Counted from the stretch's first letter, positions 1-7,322 are shown. The stretch is 14,621 nt of DNA from Candidatus Falkowbacteria bacterium CG1_02_41_21 (GCA_001871235.1 MNUV01000012.1:1-14621), one strand, 5' to 3'. Program-made: numbers and translations. The notes: generated by a model not told the origin, from the letters alone.

Positions 1-1330
1 GGTCATGGCGGTAGAGTAATTTCACGATAAATTTGGCTCCCCGGCCAAAATCATTTTTTATTTTGATGCTGCCGGCAAAATCTTTGGCAATAATATTTTT
101 AGTCGATGATAAGCCGATACCCAGTCCTTCTTGGGGCCCTTGTTTGGTGCTGAAGAACGGTTCAAATATTTTGGGTAGATTATCGGGATTGATTCCGCCG
201 GCTTGGTCGGCAACGGCCAGATAAATATAATCGGCTTGATGGTATAAAGAAATATTAATGATTCGATGTTTAGATTTCTTGTCCTCGTAGGCATCAATGG
301 CGTTGCTGATCAAGTTAATGGCGACTTGGCTGAATTTTACGGGATCGCCATAGCTTTTGATTTCGGTCTCCGGAGAAAATTTAAGGTGTAAATTATTTTT
401 TATAATTTTATGATTAAGAATTTTAATGATTTGAATGATTTCTTCATTTAAAGAAAAATAACGTTTATTGCTTTGGCGGCGAATTTGATTGCGGAGAGCC
501 ACGATAAAATCTTCCATTTTATGACTGGCTCTGATGGCATTTTCCAAACAATGGGATTTGGCCGGGTTATTTTTTTGGACTTGATCCAAATTTAGAGCCA
601 GGGCGCTTAAAGGATTCATCAGGTCGTGGAAGATGCCGGACGAGAGACGGCCGAATTCCGCGAAGCGATATAAATCCGACATCTTCTCAATTTGAATTTC
701 TTTCAGTTCTTTAGTTCGGGCCTCTACTTTTATTTCCAATTCATCACGTTCCGCTTTTAATTCCAGTTCCAGTTTTTTAGCTCGGTGGAGCGATTTATTG
801 ATTTCCCGATTGTATAAATAATTAATGATCATCATGATTCCCAAGATGATGATTTCCGGGATCTTATCTAGCGGACTAATCATTTCATTTTGCCAATAGA
901 GATCGGGATGGATTAAATGGTTTGATTCTAAACTGGCAATCAGAATTATAGCCGCCGCGCTTAAGATGACAGTCGCCCCGCCCCAAATATTTCCAAATAA
1001 AATTCCGGCGGACAGGATTATCAAAGCATAAAAAATAATGCTAATCGGCAGGTTAGTGCCCCAGTGAATCAGAAAGCCGGTGTTGATTAACCAGTAGGTG
1101 GCGATAAAAATAATTCCGGCCAGACGAGAATGATGGCGGCGGTTGAGGCGAGCGACTAAAAGGAAAATTAAAACCAGACCCAAAATTGATATCGGGGGTA
1201 ATCCTTGGTAGGCTTCTTTATAATGGAGTTTATCAATTAATAAAATTAAACCGGCGACAACGCTTAAAATGATTGATCCTTGGTTTAATTTTTTTAAAAT
1301 TGCCTCTCGTCTTGATTCGGGCTCGGTCAT
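1..1330 (-). CDS. Membrane sensor histidine kinase (partial, C-terminus off the window)
   Basis: The frame is open from ATG at 1330-1328 to the left edge (443 codons), with an in-frame TAA nine bases upstream of the ATG. The N-terminus has about six hydrophobic segments (near residues 19-33, 45-62, 70-88, 94-112, 114-134, 157-173), then a charged, coiled-coil-like linker (~176-215). The kinase core follows: H-box FHDLMNPL with the phospho-accepting His at 235, N-box ISNAIDA (341-347), G1 box DQAGG (375-379), F-box FEPFFSTK, and G2 box EGLGIGLS (401-408). This order and the HDxxNPL form match HPK families of the NtrB/ZraS style. Only a few residues are probably missing. The ligand is unknown; sensing would be by the membrane domain, since no periplasmic or PAS domain is evident. 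No response regulator is visible, so a partner may lie beyond the left edge. Confidence 0.93.
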   Translation of the reverse strand, partial: MTEPESRREAILKKLNQGSIILSVVAGLILLIDKLHYKEAYQGLPPISILGLVLIFLLVARLNRRHHSRLAGIIFIATYWLINTGFLIHWGTNLPISIIFYALIILSAGILFGNIWGGATVILSAAAIILIASLESNHLIHPDLYWQNEMISPLDKIPEIIILGIMMIINYLYNREINKSLHRAKKLELELKAERDELEIKVEARTKELKEIQIEKMSDLYRFAEFGRLSSGIFHDLMNPLSALALNLDQVQKNNPAKSHCLENAIRASHKMEDFIVALRNQIRRQSNKRYFSLNEEIIQIIKILNHKIIKNNLHLKFSPETEIKSYGDPVKFSQVAINLISNAIDAYEDKKSKHRIINISLYHQADYIYLAVADQAGGINPDNLPKIFEPFFSTKQGPQEGLGIGLSSTKNIIAKDFAGSIKIKNDFGRGAKFIVKLLYRHD

Positions 1331-1333
1331 GGT

Positions 1334-1435
1334 TTATTGACGCCACGGGATACCGTTTTCCATAAATATCTTTTCCAGATATCGGCTGGAGCGTCGCGAT
1401 TTATGTTTTAGAATTGATTCAATTAAACGACTCAT
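1334..1435 (-). CDS. Possible 33-residue basic peptide upstream of the histidine kinase
   Basis: A short frame starts at ATG 1435-1433, ends at TAA 1336-1334, and has an in-frame stop upstream. The peptide begins MSRLIESILKHK and ends MENGIPWRQ; it is rich in Arg and Lys and has no membrane segment or cysteine. Its stop is followed by three bases and then the kinase ATG. The same stop-N3-ATG spacing occurs at two other junctions here (before dnaJ and before tatD), which supports a translated frame coupled to the kinase. I recognise no family. It could be a leader peptide, a small regulator, or a chance frame. No Shine-Dalgarno motif precedes it, but that is normal in this window. Confidence 0.4.
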   Translation of the reverse strand: MSRLIESILKHKSRRSSRYLEKIFMENGIPWRQ

Positions 1436-1470
1436 AAGATTACTTATTATTTTATAAAATATTATTTAGA

Positions 1471-1497
1471 GAAGAGCCGACCTTGATACAACTCTTC
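1471..1497 (-). other. Inverted repeat between methyltransferase and kinase genes
   Basis: GAAGAG (1471-1476) and CTCTTC (1492-1497) form a 6-bp stem with a 15-base loop, in the 77-base gap downstream of the methyltransferase stop. On the minus strand it is followed by A/T-rich DNA but not by a clean T tract, so it is a weak terminator candidate at best. It could be an mRNA hairpin or a binding site in front of the small peptide and kinase. Confidence 0.3.
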
Positions 1498-1512
1498 CAA
1501 TATAACATATTT

Positions 1513-2202
1513 TTAGATATTTGATGACAAGATATAGTATTTAGCGCCATCAACCTCTATCGTTTTTTCTTGATACCCTAATTGCTTGAAATTGGTGAAG
1601 AGGGGATAGCTGTAGTTAAAATGGAGATTTTTAGCCAAGTAATCAGCCGCCAGTTTTATTTTTGTCGGAATTTCTTCATAAATCGGCCCGATAATTAACT
1701 TACCTTTTAAATTGAGTTTGATATCCAGCAGCAGTTTAATGGAAGCCCTTTTATTGAGCAGGCCCCAAAAATTATTAATAATGACATTATTTATTCCCGC
1801 CATTTTTTGGAAATTATAATCTTCAATTTTCCCTGAAATTAAATAAACCTGGCCATAATTTTTTAATCTCTTTTTGGCCAAACGGATCATGGCCCGACTA
1901 TGGTCTAAGCCGTAGATCGGCTTAAATTTAAACTGGGCCAGGTTCTCTATCAAATTTCCACTACCGCAGCCAATTTCCAGAATTGATCCATGGTGCAAAT
2001 ATTTAATCAAAATCTTACTCAAATAACTATAATCGGTATTTTGCCAAATGGCTTGGGCGCTAGTGAGGCGAGGGTAGATATCGGCGCTGGAATTAATTTG
2101 GCCGGACAGGATCGGGTCATATAGGCCTCTTTTTTTAAAAGAATTTAAAATGTTATCGGGGATAAAGGAAAAAATAGTGTCCAGGGCTTCAGAGGTAGTC
2201 AT
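1513..2202 (-). CDS. Class I SAM-dependent methyltransferase
   Basis: This 229-residue protein has a Rossmann-type methyltransferase core. Motif I, ILEIGCGSGN (74-83), binds the SAM methionine and ribose region. The acidic residue ending strand 2 is D100 in YGLD. The sequence IINNFWGLLN (~131-140) lies where motif IV is expected, and a later strand, KGKLIIGP, is visible. It resembles small-molecule or generic Methyltransf_11/25-type enzymes, but the substrate cannot be read from sequence; the C-terminus lacks an obvious RNA-binding or protein-substrate domain. It follows the Cys-rich small gene by 34 bases on the same strand and probably shares its promoter. The start ATG is preceded by A/T-rich DNA without a Shine-Dalgarno motif. 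Confidence 0.85.
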   Translation of the reverse strand: MTTSEALDTIFSFIPDNILNSFKKRGLYDPILSGQINSSADIYPRLTSAQAIWQNTDYSYLSKILIKYLHHGSILEIGCGSGNLIENLAQFKFKPIYGLDHSRAMIRLAKKRLKNYGQVYLISGKIEDYNFQKMAGINNVIINNFWGLLNKRASIKLLLDIKLNLKGKLIIGPIYEEIPTKIKLAADYLAKNLHFNYSYPLFTNFKQLGYQEKTIEVDGAKYYILSSNI

Positions 2203-2227
2203 ATTTGATGTTAATTATTTTTAGATT

Positions 2228-2248
2228 AACCGGGATTTATTCCCGGTT
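2228..2248 (-). other. 8-bp perfect hairpin enclosing a stop codon
   Basis: AACCGGGA (2228-2235) and TCCCGGTT (2241-2248) are perfect inverted repeats with a 5-base loop. The minus-strand TAA (2239-2237) of the Cys-rich gene lies in the loop and adjoining base. No T tract follows on the minus strand, so it is not a canonical terminator. It may be an attenuating or transcript-stabilising hairpin between this gene and the methyltransferase. Confidence 0.5.
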
Positions 2249-2455
2249 TGAGAGGGAGGGTTGGGTTTCCCAATTTAATAAAATGCGATCTTCCGGCTCA
2301 AAACGGCCGAAGGCTAAGGGATGGAAAAAAGGACAAGTTACTCTGTCTTGGGAACATAATTTTTGCGTTCCGATTTGACCCAAAAAGATTTGTTCCGGAC
2401 ATAATCCCTCAATGGCCGTTTTGAGGCAGGGATGATAAGGACAATAATTTTTCAT
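2237..2455 (-). CDS. Small Cys-rich protein of unknown function
   Basis: This 72-residue protein has five cysteines (C5, C10, C19, C34, C41) and nearby histidines (H8, H45). It opens MKNYCPYHPC and has a second cluster around CSQDRVTCPFFHP. The spacing suggests metal binding or a small zinc-ribbon-like fold, but there are no regular CxxC pairs, so this is only inferred. There is no signal peptide or membrane helix, which points to the cytoplasm. It is the first gene of the leftward unit, with a likely -10 box (TATAAT) at 2487-2482. I do not recognise the family. The good start context, shared orientation and tight packing make it more likely real than chance. Confidence 0.65.
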   Translation of the reverse strand: MKNYCPYHPCLKTAIEGLCPEQIFLGQIGTQKLCSQDRVTCPFFHPLAFGRFEPEDRILLNWETQPSLSNRE

Positions 2456-2481
2456 GGTTTTATCTTTTGGTTTATAGTTCT

Positions 2482-2510
2482 ATTATAGCCGGCTACTCTT
2501 AAAACCGGCT
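2482..2510 (-). promoter_or_regulatory. Likely promoter of the leftward unit with operator-like inverted repeat
   Basis: A perfect TATAAT reads on the minus strand at 2487-2482, about 27 bases upstream of the Cys-rich gene ATG. No good -35 box is seen 17 bases further up. Instead AGCCGG (2487-2492) and CCGGCT (2505-2510) form an inverted repeat spanning exactly the -10 to -35 interval. Such placement is typical of a repressor or activator site. The -10 is seen directly; the regulatory role is inferred. Confidence 0.5.
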
Positions 2511-2622
2511 TAAAATGTCCGTAAATAAAATCTGGAGCTAATAATATTTTTTTCTTTTGTTTTGTTGGGGTTTTTGGATAAGATTTGATTTTTAGTCTCA
2601 ATTATTCTAAAGTATTATCACT

Positions 2623-4692
2623 ATGAATCAACAGGACTATCTTTTAACCAAAAGAAAACGAGGCCAAAATCCTTTTGTGATTCGAGAAGGCAAGTTTAGG
2701 CAGGCTTCTTTAGAGGACTCTTTCTATCATCTTGATTGGGCGGAGGAATCTTTCTTGTCCGGTAATAATGATAAGGAAATGATGCGGCGGACTTTTGACT
2801 TGTCCAAATTAAAATATATTACCGGTTTATTGTTGCTGGCCCTGATCATCCTCTTGTCCCGAGTTTTTTGGCTGCAGATTGTCCGGGGAGAATATTATTA
2901 TTCCATGGCCGAAGGGAATCGTTTGAAGGTGGTCAGCATTGAGCCGAAGCGGGGAATTATTTTTGACAGTAAAAACCGGCCGCTGGTTACCAACGAGGCC
3001 AATTTTATTTTATATCTGATTCCAAATGATTTACCTCATAATGAGCTGGAGCGGGATAATGCTTTACGCCGAATCAGCAGTATTTTAGATCAAGGAACGG
3101 CTGACTCTAAAGCGCTGGTCGGCCAAATGGAATTAATTTCCGACAGCTCTTCTTTCTATGACTTAAAAAATCAAGTGGAGAAGATTAAGATTAATTCTCT
3201 GGAAGCTTATCAGCCGCTTTTTATCGTGGATAATTTGGAATATCAAACTGCTCTCAAACTTTATTTGGAAGCCGACAGAACCCCCGGTGTTTTTATCTCC
3301 AACAAAATCAGGCGGAATTATGTGACGGCGGCCACATCAACGGTTGATATGCGGCCGCTCGGAGCCAGCAGTTTGGCCCATGTTTTGGGTTATACCGGGA
3401 AAATTAATGAGCAGGAACTCGCTCAGGAGAACAATGAATATTCTCTAATCGATTATTTGGGAAAAACTGGAATTGAATATAGCTATGAGGCCGAGCTTAA
3501 AGGCCAGAAAGGAAATAAGAATATTGAAGTTGACGCTTTAGGCAAAGAGAAAAAAATTGTCAGTCAAACCGCGCCGGAAGACGGGCATAATCTAGTGCTG
3601 GGAATTGATTATGACTTGCAGAAAAAGGTGGAAGATATCGTTAAAACTAGTTTGGGCAAATTGGGACTCAAAAAAGCCTCGGTGGTGATTATGGATCCTC
3701 GGACTGGAGAAATTCTATCGTTGGTCAGTTGGCCGGCTTATGATAATAATCTCTTCGCGCGGGGAGTGACGGTCAGTGAATATAATAGTTTTTTGACTAA
3801 CCCCAGTCGGCCCTTGTTTAATCGGGTCATTTCCGGCGAATTTCCGGCCGGGTCCACTTTCAAACCGGTGATGGCCGCCGCCGCTTTGCAGGAAAAAATA
3901 ATTAATGCCAATACCAGTTTTATGAGCACCGGCAGGTTGCGCGTCGGTGAGTGGTTTTTTCCGGATTGGAAAGCCGGGGGGCATGGGTTAACGAATGTCA
4001 AAAAAGCGCTGGCCGATTCGGTTAATACTTTCTTTTATTATGTCGGCGGCGGCTTTGGCGATTTTAAAGGTTTAGGAATTGATAAAATAGTAAAATATGC
4101 CGCCTTATTCGGTCTGGATAAAGTGACTGGGATTGATTTGCCTAATGAGGCTAGCGGTTTTCTGCCGTCGCAAAAATGGAAAGAAGACACTAAGAATGAA
4201 GTTTGGTATATTGGCGATACTTATCACGCCTCCATCGGGCAGGGAGACATTACCGTGACCCCTTTGCAAGTGGCTAATTATACGGCGGCGATTGCCAATG
4301 GCGGAACTTTATATGAACCTCATGTCGTTACCAAAATTTTAGATCATAATAATAATTTAATCACCAAGATTAAACCTCAAGTTGTTCGATCCAATTTTAT
4401 CAGTCCGGAGAATATTAAGATCGTGCAAGAGGGTATGCGCCAGACAATCACCGCCGGCAGCGGCCGTAGTTTGAATTCTTTGCCGGTAGAAGTCGCCGGA
4501 AAAACCGGCACGGCGCAATGGTCCAGTACGCAGGCAACTCATGCTTGGTTTACCGGTTTCGCGCCTTATGACCAGCCGGAGATAGCGATTACCGTTTTGG
4601 TGGAAGCGGGCGGTGAAGGCAGTACCGTGGCCGTTCCCATTGTGAAAGAAATTTTACAATATTATTTCGGGGATAGCAAAAAGATTAATTAA
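2623..4692 (+). CDS. mrdA: Penicillin-binding protein 2-type peptidoglycan transpeptidase
   Basis: This 689-residue class B PBP crosslinks peptidoglycan stem peptides. Order: a cytoplasmic N-terminus of about 60 residues, one membrane anchor (~62-87), a PBP dimerisation/pedestal domain starting near IEPKRGIIFD (106-115), and a C-terminal transpeptidase. The three active-site motifs are intact: SxxK as STFK (S411 nucleophile, K414), SxN as SVN (466-468), and KTG (627-629). Length and motif context fit PBP2 (MrdA, elongation) better than FtsI, although rodA and mreBCD are not in the window, so the PBP2 versus PBP3 assignment rests on sequence alone. The cytoplasmic leader is longer than in E. 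coli PBP2. The gene ends in TAATG, overlapping the next start by one base, so the two are probably translationally coupled. Confidence 0.93.
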   Translation: MNQQDYLLTKRKRGQNPFVIREGKFRQASLEDSFYHLDWAEESFLSGNNDKEMMRRTFDLSKLKYITGLLLLALIILLSRVFWLQIVRGEYYYSMAEGNRLKVVSIEPKRGIIFDSKNRPLVTNEANFILYLIPNDLPHNELERDNALRRISSILDQGTADSKALVGQMELISDSSSFYDLKNQVEKIKINSLEAYQPLFIVDNLEYQTALKLYLEADRTPGVFISNKIRRNYVTAATSTVDMRPLGASSLAHVLGYTGKINEQELAQENNEYSLIDYLGKTGIEYSYEAELKGQKGNKNIEVDALGKEKKIVSQTAPEDGHNLVLGIDYDLQKKVEDIVKTSLGKLGLKKASVVIMDPRTGEILSLVSWPAYDNNLFARGVTVSEYNSFLTNPSRPLFNRVISGEFPAGSTFKPVMAAAALQEKIINANTSFMSTGRLRVGEWFFPDWKAGGHGLTNVKKALADSVNTFFYYVGGGFGDFKGLGIDKIVKYAALFGLDKVTGIDLPNEASGFLPSQKWKEDTKNEVWYIGDTYHASIGQGDITVTPLQVANYTAAIANGGTLYEPHVVTKILDHNNNLITKIKPQVVRSNFISPENIKIVQEGMRQTITAGSGRSLNSLPVEVAGKTGTAQWSSTQATHAWFTGFAPYDQPEIAITVLVEAGGEGSTVAVPIVKEILQYYFGDSKKIN

Positions 4693-5885
4693 TGTTTATG
4701 AAAGTCTTAAAAATAATCTTAAAATTAATTGTTTACGGTTTCGCGGTTATCGGTCTTATTTTAACCGCCGGTTGGTTCGCGGTGAAATATAATTTAACCA
4801 TGACGGTGGCGATGGTTGACAAGAATAACGATAAGTACCAAGCCGCTTCTTTAAAATATGCCGCAGCGGATAAATATGATCAGTTGGCGACCAGCACGAG
4901 CGGTAGCACTTCAACTTTGGCGATTGATGATTTAGAGAGGCAGATTACCGAACTGAACAATACCTCCCAACAGTTAAGTGAGTTAAAACTACGGAAATTA
5001 AGGGATTTATGTAAGATTTCAGTCATCGGCGAAGCGGCTCCGGTTAACGCTAAAAATATCCTGGATGTTTATAAACAGAACGCTTCGGAGTGGTTATTTA
5101 ATCAGATGGTGTTAGCGGTGTCTCTGCGGTTGGAAAATAACGCCGATTGGCAAAGTCGTTTGGATGATTGCGACACCGTTTCCATTATTTCTTTGTCGGA
5201 AGCGGAGATTATCAAAGCCTATGCCGCGGCCCAAGGCCAGAATATTTTTTCTTGGTCTAATACGGAGTCCTGGTCGGTGGTGGAAAGAGCCGTTTTAAAA
5301 GATGAAGCAGTTATCAGAAAAGCGGCTAAGGAAGCTGGTGTTGATCCGCGGACTATCGTCTCGATTCTGATCGTGGAACAATTAAGGCTCTATAATACCC
5401 AGCGTGAATATTTTGAAAAGTTTTTTAAACCGCTTTCCATTTTGGCCAGCGCCAATAAAATGGCTTGGGGCGTGATGGCGATAAAAGAGATTACGGCCAT
5501 TGATGTGGAGAAAAATTTAACCAGTCCCAACTCCGCTTTTTATATTGGCGAGTCCTATACTCATCTTTTGGATTTCACTTCCGCTGATATTCCTAAAGAA
5601 AGATATGATCGCTTGACCAATAACAAAGACCATTATTATTCTTATCTGTATGGCGGATTATTGATAAAACAATTAATCGCTCAATGGGATAAGTCGGGTT
5701 ATAACATCGCGCGCCGGCCGGAACTCATTTCCACCCTCTTTAATATCGGTTTCACCCGTTCCAAACCCAAGGCCGATCCTCAGGTGGGCGGCTCAATCAT
5801 TACTATCAGCGGGGTAGACTATACTTTTGGTTCTCTCTCTCATGAATTTTATTATTCCGGACTTTTATCCCAATTTGGTTATTGA
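4692..5885 (+). CDS. Membrane-anchored protein with lysozyme-like C-terminal half (putative lytic transglycosylase)
   Basis: This 397-residue protein has one N-terminal membrane anchor (~5-31), a helical, Thr/Ser-containing stalk with coiled-coil character (~40-110), and a C-terminal helical domain. Around 217-270 the pattern resembles soluble lytic transglycosylases: a helix ending IVSILIVEQ, with E229 placed as the catalytic Glu, then WGVMAIKEITA (259-269) like the GlyMetGln-type segment of that fold. A later helix pair (~314-352) could complete it. This assignment is inferred from the pattern; the classical ES and GLMQ motifs are not exact. Its start overlaps the PBP gene stop by one base, and the anchor would place the domain outside the membrane, so a role in trimming or opening peptidoglycan beside the transpeptidase is plausible. 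It ends in TGA, showing UGA is a stop here. Confidence 0.75.
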   Translation: MFMKVLKIILKLIVYGFAVIGLILTAGWFAVKYNLTMTVAMVDKNNDKYQAASLKYAAADKYDQLATSTSGSTSTLAIDDLERQITELNNTSQQLSELKLRKLRDLCKISVIGEAAPVNAKNILDVYKQNASEWLFNQMVLAVSLRLENNADWQSRLDDCDTVSIISLSEAEIIKAYAAAQGQNIFSWSNTESWSVVERAVLKDEAVIRKAAKEAGVDPRTIVSILIVEQLRLYNTQREYFEKFFKPLSILASANKMAWGVMAIKEITAIDVEKNLTSPNSAFYIGESYTHLLDFTSADIPKERYDRLTNNKDHYYSYLYGGLLIKQLIAQWDKSGYNIARRPELISTLFNIGFTRSKPKADPQVGGSIITISGVDYTFGSLSHEFYYSGLLSQFGY

Positions 5886-5904
5886 GCCCTATCTATTGAA
5901 GAGA

Positions 5905-5930
5905 GTAATATGTTATAATATCAGTACTAA
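5905..5930 (+). promoter_or_regulatory. Extended -10 promoter of the first pilin gene
   Basis: TGTTATAAT (5911-5919) is a perfect extended -10 element (TGN-TATAAT), 39 bases before the pilin ATG. No convincing -35 is seen, as expected for extended -10 promoters. The 26-base block here matches 23 of 26 bases at 14382-14407, ahead of the second pilin, including the downstream ATCAGTAYTAA. The shared flank suggests common regulation or cassette duplication. Confidence 0.7.
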
Positions 5931-5958
5931 TAGAAGCAATTTAGATCTCATTTTACTT

Positions 5959-7167
5959 ATGAAATCAAAAAAAGCTTTCACTCTCATTGAACTTCTCGTG
6001 GTCATTGCGATTATTGGTATTTTGGCGACCGTCTCTATTATCTCTCTGTCTAACGCCAGAGCTAAATCCCGTGATGCCAAACGAGCCGGAGACATGAAAC
6101 AAATTCAAACCGCTCTGGAATTATTCTTTAATGACAAGGGAAGATATCCCACAGCCGAAGAATGGAATACCAACCAAATCTATTCGACCTCTACCACTGG
6201 TACTTCCACCTATATGCAAGTAATACCGGCTGCTCCGACCCCGGTTGACGGAAATTGTACCGATAATCAAAATACCTTCTATTATACTCAAACCGAAAAT
6301 GGTAATTCCTATAATATTTCTCTCTGTCTCGGCAACACTACTGGCACCCTGGCATCTGGTCCTAAATGTCTGACTCCGGGCGGGATTATTGATGTGGATT
6401 GTAGCGGGGGAATAGCTGCTTGTTCGGCCAGTACTGCTTGCGGAGAGACTTGCTCTTATGGCGGAGAGAACTACCCAACGGTTGATATTGGCGGACAATG
6501 TTGGATGGCGAAGAATATGAATATTGGCGATTATATTGGTAGTGGAACTAACGCCGTCGGTTTTGATGGTAATCCCGGGACTAATGATGATTGTGTTGAT
6601 GTTTCTTCGCCTCCTTCCGGTTATTGGTCCTGCCAAGGATATAGTGGTATCCAAAAATATTGTTATGACAATGATGCCAATAACTGTACTGATGAAGGTG
6701 GTCTCTATGAATGGGCTGAGACTCTTGGACTACCCTATGATTGCAACTGGGCAACTAGTACCGATAATCTCGATGGTACTTATACCCTTGATTGTCCTAA
6801 TAGTGGCTCTCAAACTATTTTAGCTAAGCAACAAGGTATTTGTCCTTCGGGTTGGCATGTTCCAGGTGATAGCGACCTAGGGACTAATAGTGATTGGCGT
6901 GACTTGGAACAAGGCTTAGCTACTGACCCCAATTGTGATTCTGATAATGATGGCTGTCCTCCGGCTGGAGGTGAGCTAAAAGAAACCGGCGTTACTCATT
7001 GGAATAGTCCTAATACCGGAGCTACTAATTCTTCTGGCTTTACTGCTCTTCCGGCTGGTTATCGCAGCAGCACCAGCGGGTCGTTCCCTGATCATAATGT
7101 TGGCGCCTACTTTTGGTCGGCACCCCCCTCCTGGGTAGTGACTTCTCCGCCCGATATCGTTATTTAG
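5959..7167 (+). CDS. Type IV pilin-like protein with FISUMP domain (frameshifted near the 3' end)
   Basis: Start ATG at 5959 was chosen over upstream in-frame codons because it gives a canonical prepilin leader: MKSKKA then FTLIELLVVIAIIG, cleaved after Ala6 with Glu at mature position 5. The N-terminal helix and the RDAKRAGDMKQIQTALELF segment are typical of small Gram-positive and CPR pseudopilins. After a Cys-rich linker, residues ~166-390 form a FISUMP domain (Fibrobacter major paralogous type): VDIGGQCWMAKNMN, GLYEWAETLGLP, QGICPSGWHVP, FTALPAGYRSS, YFWSA. It is probably extracellular on a pilus or secretion fibre; Asp-rich loops such as DGNPGTNDD and DSDNDG might bind calcium. The frame then runs into PPSWVVTSPPDIVI and stops, unlike the family. 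One extra base near 7123-7136 would give a 428-residue protein ending at 7244. Sequencing error or true phase variation is possible. Confidence 0.9.
   Translation: MKSKKAFTLIELLVVIAIIGILATVSIISLSNARAKSRDAKRAGDMKQIQTALELFFNDKGRYPTAEEWNTNQIYSTSTTGTSTYMQVIPAAPTPVDGNCTDNQNTFYYTQTENGNSYNISLCLGNTTGTLASGPKCLTPGGIIDVDCSGGIAACSASTACGETCSYGGENYPTVDIGGQCWMAKNMNIGDYIGSGTNAVGFDGNPGTNDDCVDVSSPPSGYWSCQGYSGIQKYCYDNDANNCTDEGGLYEWAETLGLPYDCNWATSTDNLDGTYTLDCPNSGSQTILAKQQGICPSGWHVPGDSDLGTNSDWRDLEQGLATDPNCDSDNDGCPPAGGELKETGVTHWNSPNTGATNSSGFTALPAGYRSSTSGSFPDHNVGAYFWSAPPSWVVTSPPDIVI
7123..7128 (+). repeat. C6 homopolymer at the pilin frameshift point
   Basis: Six consecutive C bases lie in the codons GCA-CCC-CCC of the FISUMP segment. 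Adding one C here (or one G in GGG at 7133-7135) restores the family-like ending. Homopolymers of this kind are prone to both slipped-strand mutation and sequencing error. Confidence 0.6.
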
Positions 7168-7244
7168 ATTATAGTTATCCCGAAATTTATCGTGGTAGCG
7201 CCGCCCGGGCCGATGGACTTTCAGTTCGTTGTTTCAAGAACTAG
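7128..7244 (+). pseudogene. Out-of-frame C-terminal remainder of the FISUMP pilin
   Basis: Reading from 7128 one frame back from the pilin gives about 38 residues containing GSDFSARYRYLDYSYPEIYR and ending GLSVRCFKN, then TAG at 7242-7244. This is the normal FISUMP ending (aromatic-rich strand, then G-hydrophobic-SVRC). It is therefore the true 3' end of the gene at 5959, displaced by a single-base indel, not a separate gene. Confidence 0.85.
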
Positions 7245-7283
7245 ATTTAACTATTAATAAAATAAATAACTGGCAATCATCAA

Positions 7284-7310
7284 TTAGCACTCCCTTGACA
7301 GGAGTGCTAA
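7284..7310 (+). promoter_or_regulatory. Perfect CIRCE operator (HrcA binding site)
   Basis: TTAGCACTC (7284-7292), a 9-base spacer, and GAGTGCTAA (7302-7310) match the CIRCE consensus exactly in both arms. CIRCE is bound by HrcA, which is encoded immediately downstream, so the operon should be autoregulated. The -35 box lies inside the operator spacer, so bound HrcA would block RNA polymerase. I saw no second CIRCE in the window. Confidence 0.97.
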
Positions 7311-7322
7311 TTTTGCTATAAT
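7295..7322 (+). promoter_or_regulatory. Heat-shock operon promoter
   Basis: The consensus -35 TTGACA (7295-7300), a 16-base spacer and TATAAT (7317-7322), preceded by TG in extended -10 position, make the strongest promoter in the window. Transcription should begin near 7329, giving a leader of about 13 bases before the hrcA ATG. It looks like a housekeeping-sigma promoter controlled by repression rather than by a heat-shock sigma factor. Confidence 0.93.

Noticed and set aside
3715..4001. Two open frames antisense to the PBP gene
   Set aside because: They overlap the transpeptidase active-site coding region and have no recognisable features or start context.
5827..5958. 44-residue N-terminal extension of the first pilin from an upstream in-frame ATG
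   Set aside because: It overlaps the preceding gene, crosses the pilin promoter, and would bury the canonical prepilin leader; ATG 5959 is the natural start.
6121..6654. 177-codon open frame antisense to the pilin
   Set aside because: It is low complexity (Ile/Ser/Thr/Arg), matches no family, and is fully explained as the mirror of the well-supported pilin frame.
7122..7136. Programmed -1 ribosomal frameshift in the pilin
   Set aside because: The codons GCA-CCC-CCC do not form a standard X-XXY-YYZ slippery heptamer and no clear downstream stimulatory structure was seen; an indel or homopolymer error is simpler.
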